64,000 nt of DNA from an uncultured Sterolibacteriaceae bacterium (GTDB taxonomy: Bacteria > Pseudomonadota > Gammaproteobacteria > Burkholderiales > Rhodocyclaceae): assembly GCA_937888595.1 (NCBI GenBank), contig CALARK010000016.1, positions 79,092-143,091 of the forward strand. The letters are read 5' to 3'. Positions within the stretch are counted from its first letter, which is position 1. Every line of letters begins with the position of its first letter. Positions 57,955-64,000 of this stretch are shown here, one piece after another. The notes beneath the pieces are model-generated. The model made no database searches. It saw only the letters and a program-made list of their open reading frames with translations, and had not been told where the DNA came from. The position numbers and the translations under genes are program-made.

Positions 57955-59175
57955 TCATGTTCTGAAGCGTCGGACAGCCGTTTCGAGCCGGCCGGCGAGC
58001 GCTTCCAGCTGCTGCGCACTGGCGACCACCTGGCCGACGGTCATATCGAAGGACGAAGCCATCTCCGCGATGCGGTCGACACTGGAGGAAATTTCGGCAC
58101 TCGCGTGCGACTGGTCACGCACTGCGTCGTTGATGCGGCCCATGCCCTCGGTCGTTTCGGTCACTGTGTGGTTGGTCTCCCCCAGCGTGACTGCCACCGT
58201 CTCGAGATATTCCTGCGAGGTGCCCAATGCGGCCAGGCCACGGTCGAGCATCACCTCGACCCGGCTGGCCTGCTCCTCGAGGCTGCGCGTCACGCCGTCG
58301 ATCGCACTGGCGGTATTCGCGGATTTTTCGGCGAGCTTGCGGACCTCGTCGGCCACGACCGCGAAACCCCGGCCCTGTTCGCCGGCCCGGGCGGCCTCGA
58401 TGGCCGCGTTGAGGGCCAGCAGGTTGGTCTGGTCGGCGATGTCGCGCACTTCGCGCGTCATGCTGGTGATGGCCGAGGCGCTATTGACGAACTCGCGGGC
58501 CGTATCGGTCATCTCGCGCACCGAGGTCTCGGCGAGCGACAGTTCGCCGATCATCGAGGACAGGCTGACGTTGCCTTCCTGGGTACGGACCAGGCTGGCC
58601 TCGGCCAGGCGGTCTACTTCGGCGGTCTGGGCGGCGATATTGTCCACACCCGTCGACAGCCGTATCACCGCGCTGGCGACATCCTGGGCCGCGGCGCTTT
58701 GATTGGCGGTCCCGGATTGCAGGTTGGTCACGATGCCATGGAAGCCGCCCGCCGTTTCGCGCAACTGGCCCGAGGCATCGGAGAGTTCTTCAGTCATGTC
58801 GCGCAAGCTGGTCCGCATCCGTGCGATAGCCGCCAGCAGGCTGCGGTCATCGCCCGGCTTCAGGTCGATCGGTGCGCTCAGGTCGCCTGCGGAAATGCGC
58901 TTGACCACGTCGGCGGCGTACTGCGGTTCGCCGCCCAGCAGGTTGAGCAGCAGGCGCGCCAGCAGGACGAATGCCGCCAGGCCGACGATCGAAGCGATGG
59001 CAATCACGATGATCATCCAGTTCCGCGCCGCTTCGGCGGACGCCAGCAGGCCCGGATCGAGTTTGCCGGCCTGCTCGGCCAGGCGCAGGTACATCAGGAA
59101 GGAAAAACCGTTGGCGACGACGGTGACGCCGGCGAGGATTGCCAGGACCATCAGCAAGCGTTGGCGCAGGGACAT
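57955..59175 (-). CDS. Methyl-accepting chemotaxis protein with minimal sensor
   Basis: A 406-residue MCP with two transmembrane helices (~8-28 and ~50-75), a very short periplasmic part (~20 residues), a HAMP-like region (~75-130) and a cytoplasmic signalling domain with the universal hairpin tip (DIADQTNLLALNAAIEAARAGEQGRGFAVVADEVRKLAE). It lacks a real ligand-binding domain, so it may sense membrane or cytoplasmic state. ATG 59175 is chosen, 8 bases after the next MCP gene. It has no C-terminal pentapeptide for CheR. Confidence 0.93.
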   Translation of the reverse strand: MSLRQRLLMVLAILAGVTVVANGFSFLMYLRLAEQAGKLDPGLLASAEAARNWMIIVIAIASIVGLAAFVLLARLLLNLLGGEPQYAADVVKRISAGDLSAPIDLKPGDDRSLLAAIARMRTSLRDMTEELSDASGQLRETAGGFHGIVTNLQSGTANQSAAAQDVASAVIRLSTGVDNIAAQTAEVDRLAEASLVRTQEGNVSLSSMIGELSLAETSVREMTDTAREFVNSASAITSMTREVRDIADQTNLLALNAAIEAARAGEQGRGFAVVADEVRKLAEKSANTASAIDGVTRSLEEQASRVEVMLDRGLAALGTSQEYLETVAVTLGETNHTVTETTEGMGRINDAVRDQSHASAEISSSVDRIAEMASSFDMTVGQVVASAQQLEALAGRLETAVRRFRT

Positions 59176-59183
59176 ATGGGTTC

Positions 59184-60884
59184 CTATTCGGTACGGTAGC
59201 CGATGCGAAAGCCGCCCCAATGGCGACCCTTGATGTAAATCGGTGCGGAGATGTCGTGCATGATCTCGCCGGTATCGCGGCGGTAGGTCTGCAGGAGGAA
59301 GGGGGCTTCGTGCTCACCGCAGCGCTTGCCGACGGGGTCGGCAAAAATCCGTTTGGTCCGATTGCCGACCATGTCGCGGTTCTCGTCGCCGGTCAGCGGC
59401 TGGCTGAAGCGCTTGTTGTGCGTGGGTACGTAGCCGTTGATATCGCAGGCGATGGCATACGCCACCTCCTTGAAGCGGTCGAGCAGCGCTTCCTGCACCG
59501 GCGGCAACAGCTTGTCGGCCAGGCTGTCATAGCGGGTATGGAATTTCTGCGGCTTGGTATTCGGCATCGGCACGTAGTTGGTGTCGAAGGCGTCGTCGAG
59601 CTTCAGTTCCCCGCGATCGATCGCCGCCTCCAGCAGGCGGCCGATCTCGGCCGCGACCGTGGTCACGACCTCCGGCATGCGGGCATGCAGGGCCAGCGCT
59701 TCCTCGCCGCGTCTGCCCAGCTTGAAGATATTGCCGACTTCCTCGAGGTTGTTCGCAAGGTAGTCGAGTTGGCGCGCTTCTTCCAGCGTCAGGTTCGCCC
59801 CCTCGTTGTTGCGGTCGGCCAGGGCCATGATGTTAGTGACCAGTTCCGCCACCTCGCTGGAGCGTGCCGCCTGCATCTGGGCGGCACGGGCGATCAAGTC
59901 GACCTTGACGGTCGTCTCCTCGGCGCCCTGGTTGATGAGTTCGAGCGCCTCGGCGGCCTGGCGGGCCAGTTGAGCCCCGCTGCGCGCCTGCTGCGATCCG
60001 GCCCGGATCGTCTCGATGGCGTTCTGGGTCTCGCTCTGGATCGCGGTGATCATCGCGGTAATTTCACCGGTGGCGGCACTGGTCCGCTCGGCGAGCTTGC
60101 GGACCTCGTCGGCCACGACCGCGAAGCCCCGGCCCTGCTCGCCGGCCCGGGCGGCCTCGATGGCTGCATTCAGGGCCAGCAGGTTGGTCTGGTCGGCAAT
60201 TTCGTGAATCGTGCGTGCGATGCCGGAAATGGCTTCGGAGCGCTCGCCAAGGGTGGCCACCACCTGGGCGGACTGTTCAACCGAGCGCGCGATCCGCTCG
60301 ATCTCGGCCGATGCCTCTTCGACGATCTGCGCGCCGCGTGCCGAATGTTCCTTCGCCTGCAGGGCGATCTGTGCGGTCGTCTCGGCATTGCCCGCGACCT
60401 CGCTCATGCCGCCGGCCATTTCGGCCACCGCTTCGGCGGCGGCTTCCGCTGCGTTGTTCTGCTCCTGCGAGCCACGCGCGGTATTCTCAGCCTCGCGGAT
60501 CAGCTTGTCGGCCATGCCGGCAACCTGCTCCGAGTTGAAGACGATGCGCGTAGTGATGCCGTGGAAGGTCGACAACAGTTCGTTGTAGGCGGTCGCCACG
60601 GGACCGACCGCTCCGCCGGGCGGGATATCGACACTGCGGGTCAGGTCGCCGTCGCTGCGGGTGGCGCTGATCGCCTCGCGCATCCTGTCCAGCGGGCGGC
60701 CCAGATGTGCGCTGACGATCAGGCTGGGCACGATGGCGACCAGCGAACCTAGCACGAGATAGAAAGCCACCACGCCCGGCGTCGCACTGGCCCCGGCCAG
60801 ATAGACCCCGCCCAGACCTGCTGCAGCGACGGCCAGTCCGGCCCCCCCGTGAATCAGGCGCGCCTGCATCGATACGTTCGACAT
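59184..60884 (-). CDS. Methyl-accepting chemotaxis protein with C-terminal sensor-like domain
   Basis: A 566-residue MCP with unusual domain order. Two transmembrane helices lie near the N-terminus (~10-32, ~38-60), then a HAMP-like region and a signalling domain (~120-370, the same DQTNLLALNAAIEAARAG tip). After it comes a C-terminal domain of ~150 residues that looks like a Cache/PAS-type sensor (CDINGYVPTHNKRFSQP; APFLLQTYRRDTGEIMHDISAPI; HWGGFRIGY). This domain would be cytoplasmic. No ligand can be named. CGAGGAGGAG precedes the ATG. Confidence 0.92.
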   Translation of the reverse strand: MSNVSMQARLIHGGAGLAVAAAGLGGVYLAGASATPGVVAFYLVLGSLVAIVPSLIVSAHLGRPLDRMREAISATRSDGDLTRSVDIPPGGAVGPVATAYNELLSTFHGITTRIVFNSEQVAGMADKLIREAENTARGSQEQNNAAEAAAEAVAEMAGGMSEVAGNAETTAQIALQAKEHSARGAQIVEEASAEIERIARSVEQSAQVVATLGERSEAISGIARTIHEIADQTNLLALNAAIEAARAGEQGRGFAVVADEVRKLAERTSAATGEITAMITAIQSETQNAIETIRAGSQQARSGAQLARQAAEALELINQGAEETTVKVDLIARAAQMQAARSSEVAELVTNIMALADRNNEGANLTLEEARQLDYLANNLEEVGNIFKLGRRGEEALALHARMPEVVTTVAAEIGRLLEAAIDRGELKLDDAFDTNYVPMPNTKPQKFHTRYDSLADKLLPPVQEALLDRFKEVAYAIACDINGYVPTHNKRFSQPLTGDENRDMVGNRTKRIFADPVGKRCGEHEAPFLLQTYRRDTGEIMHDISAPIYIKGRHWGGFRIGYRTE

Positions 60885-60916
60885 TTCTCCTCCTCGGGTT
60901 TGCGCTGTTCCCGTAC

Positions 60917-60939
60917 GCCGTCCTGCCGGCGCCGACTTT
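60917..60939 (-). repeat. 23-bp dispersed element (22/23) upstream of an MCP gene
   Basis: Intergenic, in the direction of transcription, between the STAS gene and the MCP gene at 59184-60884. Confidence 0.85.
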
Positions 60940-60996
60940 CCCGTTATTCTTGGTACAAAACCATCATAACCCGCCTACCACACCGCGGCGGACGGG

Positions 60997-61299
60997 TTAC
61001 TGCAGTGCGAACAACTTGCCGAAGTTGGCGATATCGATGACCTGCTTGACCGAGCCGCGCGCATTCGCGAGAGCGACTTCCTTGCCGGCGCCCTTCGCCT
61101 TGTCGCGCAACATCAGCAGCATGCCGAGGGCGGAACTGTCGAGGTAATCGACGCCCCCCAGATCGACCTGAATCGCGTTCGCGGCTTCCTTGATGGCCTG
61201 ATCCACCGCCTCGCGGAATTCACGATGCGCGTTGAAGTCGAACCGCCCCTGCAAGCCGATCACCACCTTGCCGTCCTTGATGCTTACATTGGTCTGCAT
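60997..61299 (-). CDS. STAS-domain protein (anti-sigma-factor antagonist family)
   Basis: A 100-residue single STAS domain. The phosphorylatable-serine motif DYLDSSALGMLLMLRD (Ser55/Ser56) is intact. Family members (SpoIIAA/RsbV-like) bind partner kinases or regulate sigma factors; no such kinase is in the window. Placed among chemotaxis genes, it may link c-di-GMP or stress signals to chemotaxis, but this is inference. A TATACT box at 61342-61347 upstream is a possible -10. Confidence 0.88.
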   Translation of the reverse strand: MQTNVSIKDGKVVIGLQGRFDFNAHREFREAVDQAIKEAANAIQVDLGGVDYLDSSALGMLLMLRDKAKGAGKEVALANARGSVKQVIDIANFGKLFALQ

Positions 61300-61341
61300 A
61301 TGCTTTTCCTTCCCGCCTGAGTCTTGCCTATAACCAAGGTT

Positions 61342-61347
61342 AGTATA
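61342..61347 (-). promoter_or_regulatory. Possible -10 element upstream of the STAS gene
   Basis: TATACT on the minus strand, about 43 bases before the ATG, in a locally AT-rich stretch. No strong -35 at 17 bases; TTCATC lies 18 bases upstream. Confidence 0.35.
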
Positions 61348-61401
61348 GTCGAGTGCAGACCAACTGATGAAAACGTGCGTCGGCCTGCTCCTTATTGATC
61401 A

Positions 61402-62439
61402 TTATTGTCGCAAACGGGCCATGATGCGCGCGGGAACGTCCATCAGGGAGGCGACTTCGTTCAATGCCCCCACCCGGGCAGCCTCGCGCGGCATCCCATA
61501 GACCACGCAACTGGACTCGTCCTGGCCGATGTTCCAGGCGCCGGCACCGTGCATCGCCAGCATGCCCTGGGCGCCGTCCTTGCCCATGCCGGTCAGGATG
61601 ACGCCGATCGCGTCCTTGCCGACCGCCTCCGCCACGGAGTTGAACAATACGTCGGCGGCCGGGCGATGGCGATTGACCGGTTCGGCCTGCGACAACTCCG
61701 TCACCCAGCCGCTGCCGCTGCGCTTCACCAGCAGGTGGGAATGGCCAGGCGCCAGATAGGCGTGTCCTGGCAGGATGCGTTCCCCCCCCTGGGCCTCGAC
61801 GACCTGCAGCTCGCTCAGGCTGTCGAGGCGCCTGGCGAACGAGGTCGTGAAGGTTTCCGGCATGTGCTGGACCATCACGATCCCCGGCATGGCGGCCGGC
61901 AGGCGCGTGAGCACCTCCTTGATCGCCTCGGTACCGCCGGTCGAAGCGCCGATCGCGATCAGCTTGCCGGCCAGGACGCGGTCGGGCGCCGCAGCCAGTG
62001 GTGCAGCGGCCCGGGGAGCAACCGCCGGCTTGCGGCGCAGATGGGCGCCATGCGCGGCACGCAGCTTGTCGCGGATTTCTTCGGCATAGCTCTGCAGCAG
62101 GCTGGCATTTTCGGCCCGCGGCTTGGGAACGAAATCGAATGCCCCGTACTCCAGGGCCCGCAGGGTGACTTCCGAGCCGCGTTCGGTAAGCGAAGAGACC
62201 ATCACCACCGGCATCGGGCGCAGGCTCATCAGGCGGCGCAGGAACTCGAGCCCGTCCATGCGCGGCATTTCGACGTCGAGCGTGAGCACGTCCGGATTGA
62301 GCGCCTTGATCATTTCGCGCGCGGCGATCGGGTCGGGCGCGGTGCCGACCACTTCGAGGTCGGGCGCCGCATTGATGATGTCCGCGAGCAGTGCGCGCAT
62401 CAGCGCGGAATCATCGACGATGAGTACCTTGATGGCCAA
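61402..62439 (-). CDS. cheB: Chemotaxis methylesterase/deamidase CheB
   Basis: A 345-residue CheB with an N-terminal receiver (Asp9/Asp10; phospho-acceptor Asp55 in LTLDVEMP), an Ala/Pro-rich linker (~135-165) and a C-terminal methylesterase domain (Ser in GASTGGTEA, His in VQHMPE, Asp in GMGKDGAQG). TTG 62439 is preferred because GAGGAT lies eight bases upstream and CheB proteins start at this point; ATG 62490 would overlap cheD. It removes methyl groups from receptors. Confidence 0.94.
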   Translation of the reverse strand: MAIKVLIVDDSALMRALLADIINAAPDLEVVGTAPDPIAAREMIKALNPDVLTLDVEMPRMDGLEFLRRLMSLRPMPVVMVSSLTERGSEVTLRALEYGAFDFVPKPRAENASLLQSYAEEIRDKLRAAHGAHLRRKPAVAPRAAAPLAAAPDRVLAGKLIAIGASTGGTEAIKEVLTRLPAAMPGIVMVQHMPETFTTSFARRLDSLSELQVVEAQGGERILPGHAYLAPGHSHLLVKRSGSGWVTELSQAEPVNRHRPAADVLFNSVAEAVGKDAIGVILTGMGKDGAQGMLAMHGAGAWNIGQDESSCVVYGMPREAARVGALNEVASLMDVPARIMARLRQ

Positions 62440-62464
62440 TTGATCGATCCTCGATTGCGGCGGG

Positions 62465-63076
62465 TCAGAACAGTTCGATATCGCCGGCAACCGGCGCTTC
62501 GGTCAGGCGGGCCGCGTATTCCTTCTCGCGCCGGATGAGCGTGTCATTATGCAGGCGGACCAGCTTGCGCACCAGCACCCGGCCGGTCTGGGGAAAGAAG
62601 TAGACCTTGCGCGGATGGACGTCCAGCAGGTCCTCGGCGGCCACCACAATGCCTTCGGTCTTGAGGAAGTCCTTGACGAACTTGGCGTTGCGCTCGCCCA
62701 CCATCGAACTGGTGAGCTTTTCCATCACGCGACCGCCGCCGAACACCTTCGCCTCGAGGCTGGAGCGCCGTGCACCCAGCTTGAGCAGATGGTTGATGAG
62801 GATTTCCATCGCATAGGTGCCGTAGCGCGCCGACGAGGACAATGCGCCGGCATCGCCGGAATCGGCCAGCATGAAGTGGTTCATCCCGCCGATGCCCTTT
62901 TCGCGATCGCGGATGCAGGCCGAGACGCAGGAACCGAGTACGGTGACCATGAGCACGCCCGTCGATGTGACGAAATACTCGCCCGGCAGCACCTTCACCG
63001 CCTCGGACTCGAACTTGCGGTCGAAATAGCGGTTCCCGGCGAGATGTTCGACGAAGCCGAGTTCGGCGGTGCTCAT
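62465..63076 (-). CDS. cheD: Receptor deamidase CheD
   Basis: A 203-residue chemoreceptor glutamine deamidase. The catalytic Cys50 (TVLGSCVSACIRD) and His67 (GGMNHFML) are present, as are the FGGGRVM and RNAKFVKDFL segments of the family. The N-terminus overlaps the cheR stop by 4 bases. It lies between cheR and cheB, a standard arrangement. Confidence 0.95.
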   Translation of the reverse strand: MSTAELGFVEHLAGNRYFDRKFESEAVKVLPGEYFVTSTGVLMVTVLGSCVSACIRDREKGIGGMNHFMLADSGDAGALSSSARYGTYAMEILINHLLKLGARRSSLEAKVFGGGRVMEKLTSSMVGERNAKFVKDFLKTEGIVVAAEDLLDVHPRKVYFFPQTGRVLVRKLVRLHNDTLIRREKEYAARLTEAPVAGDIELF

Positions 63077-63957
63077 GCGGCGCCCTTCGTCGTGTGGGCA
63101 TGCCGGTCGGCACGCTCGTACACGGTGCGGCCCAGCGAGCGGAACAGGTCGGCCGCATGCAGGAAGCTCTCCGAATGGCCTGCGTAGAGCTTGCCCTCCA
63201 GATGGAGCAGCGGCGCAAATTTCTTGAGAATCTGGTACTGCGTCGGCTTGTCGAAATAGATCATCACGTTGCGGCAGAACATCACGTCGAAGGGTCCCTT
63301 GACGTTGGGCCAGTGCGCGTCGAGGAGGTTGACGCGGGTGAAGCTGACGAGCTTCTGCAACTCGGGCCGGACACGCACATAACCGGCCTGCGCCCCGGTG
63401 CCCTTGAGGAAGAACTTGCGCAGGCGCTCGGGATGCAGCCGTTCGACGCGCTCGATCGGATAGACGCCGCGCTCGGCCGTCTTCAGCACATTGGTATCGA
63501 TGTCGCTGGCGAGTATCTGTACCGGCGGCGTCAGGCTTTCGAACGCCTCGCAGGCGGTGATGGCCAGCGTATACGGTTCTTCACCGGTGGAGGCCGCGGA
63601 ACACCAGATCTTGATCGGCCGATGCGCCAGGCCGATCAACTGCTTGGCCAGGAGGTCGAAATGATGGCTCTCGCGGAAGAACGAAGTCAGGTTCGTCGTC
63701 AGGGAATTGACAAACGTCTCCCACTCGTTTTCGTGGGTGCCTTCCTCCAGATAGGAAAGGTACTCGTTGAAACTGTCCATCTGCAAGGCACGCAGCCGCC
63801 GTGCCAGGCGGGAGTAGACCATGTCCTGCTTGATCGGCGCGAGCGAGATGCCGGCATGCTTGTAGATGAGCTGGCGTACCCGCTCGAAATCCGCCGCGGT
63901 GAAATGGAATTCCCGCTTCGGCAGCAGTTTTTCGTCAGCGTTCAAAACTCTTCCCAC
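63073..63957 (-). CDS. cheR: Chemotaxis methyltransferase CheR
   Basis: A 294-residue SAM-dependent receptor methyltransferase. The N-terminal helical domain (~18-75) is followed by the SAM-binding domain (IKIWCSAASTGEEPYTLAI, VNLLDAHWP, FDVMFCRNVMIYFD). The start is uncertain: GTG 63957 lies inside the upstream MCP reading frame, while TTG 63945 overlaps that gene's TGA (TTGA). It overlaps cheD by 4 bases. Confidence 0.95.
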   Translation of the reverse strand: MGRVLNADEKLLPKREFHFTAADFERVRQLIYKHAGISLAPIKQDMVYSRLARRLRALQMDSFNEYLSYLEEGTHENEWETFVNSLTTNLTSFFRESHHFDLLAKQLIGLAHRPIKIWCSAASTGEEPYTLAITACEAFESLTPPVQILASDIDTNVLKTAERGVYPIERVERLHPERLRKFFLKGTGAQAGYVRVRPELQKLVSFTRVNLLDAHWPNVKGPFDVMFCRNVMIYFDKPTQYQILKKFAPLLHLEGKLYAGHSESFLHAADLFRSLGRTVYERADRHAHTTKGAA

Positions 63958-64000
63958 TCCTCGTCGTCGTCGGCCAGGTGGGGCGGGGGGAGTTTGGCCG
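63942..64000 (-). CDS. Methyl-accepting chemotaxis protein, C-terminal tail (cut by window end)
   Basis: The minus-strand frame entering at 64000 reads AKLPPPHLADDDEEWEEF and stops at TGA 63944-63942. The Pro-rich linker and final Glu-Trp-Glu-Glu-Phe match the C-terminal pentapeptide (NWETF-like) by which high-abundance receptors tether CheR and CheB. Its position right before cheR supports this. Only 18 residues are visible, so the receptor type is unknown. Confidence 0.8.
   Translation of the reverse strand, partial: AKLPPPHLADDDEEWEEF

Overview
The window is a 64-kb flagellar, chemotaxis and MSHA-pilus locus from a high-GC Gram-negative bacterium. The gene set points to a betaproteobacterium, probably Rhodocyclales-like: FlhF and an FlhG relative, FlrB/FlrC, CheZ, MotC/MotD-type stators, FliK paired with FhlB, and MSHA minor pseudopilins. 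This is a judgement from protein similarity, not a database match. FlhF with sigma-54/FlrBC control suggests a polar flagellum.

Layout. 1-4.2 kb: two flagellin genes (the first cut by the window edge) with flaG between them. 4.2-4.9 kb: a VapB/VapC-type toxin-antitoxin pair inserted in the cluster. 4.9-9.5 kb (+): fliD, fliS, fliT, a second FliK-like gene, fhlB (a free FlhB C-domain) and a YcgR/PilZ gene. 9.5-12.5 kb (-): fliE and flrBC. 12.6-23.4 kb (+): fliFGHIJKLMNOPQR. 23.4-35.7 kb (-): flgBCDEFGHIJKL plus a lipoprotein gene. 35.9-37.5 kb (+): flgAMN. 37.6-45.1 kb (-): flhB, flhA, flhF, a miniature FlhG without its ATPase core, fliA, motC, motD. 45.3-52.6 kb (-): mshQ, mshC, mshD, mshO, mshP. 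52.7-64 kb (-): the tail of an MCP, cheR, cheD, cheB, a STAS protein, two MCPs, two cheV genes, cheY, cheZ and cheA.

Regulation readable from the sequence. Seven -24/-12 (sigma-54) promoters precede fliC, fliF, flrB, fliE, fliK, flgK and flgB. Two sigma-28-like promoters precede fliD and flgM. A palindrome CGGCAA-N3-TTGCCG recurs in the same control regions (perfect at fliC, fliF/flrB and flhB; near-perfect at flgA/flgB, flgK, flgJ and fliK) and is a candidate site for FlrC or another flagellar activator. This gives a hierarchy of sigma-54 and FlrBC for structural genes, then FliA/FlgM for late genes.

The most unusual signals are: (1) a 23-bp GC-rich element present in at least eleven near-identical copies plus degenerate ones, both between genes and inside coding sequences, where it encodes different short peptides according to frame and strand; (2) the 118-residue FlhG relative that keeps the N-terminal DQAAGLRRL motif but has lost the P-loop ATPase core; (3) a large insert shared by FlgK and FlgL; (4) MSHA minor-pilin genes placed between cheA and flhB. 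No rRNA, tRNA, CRISPR array or insertion sequence was seen.
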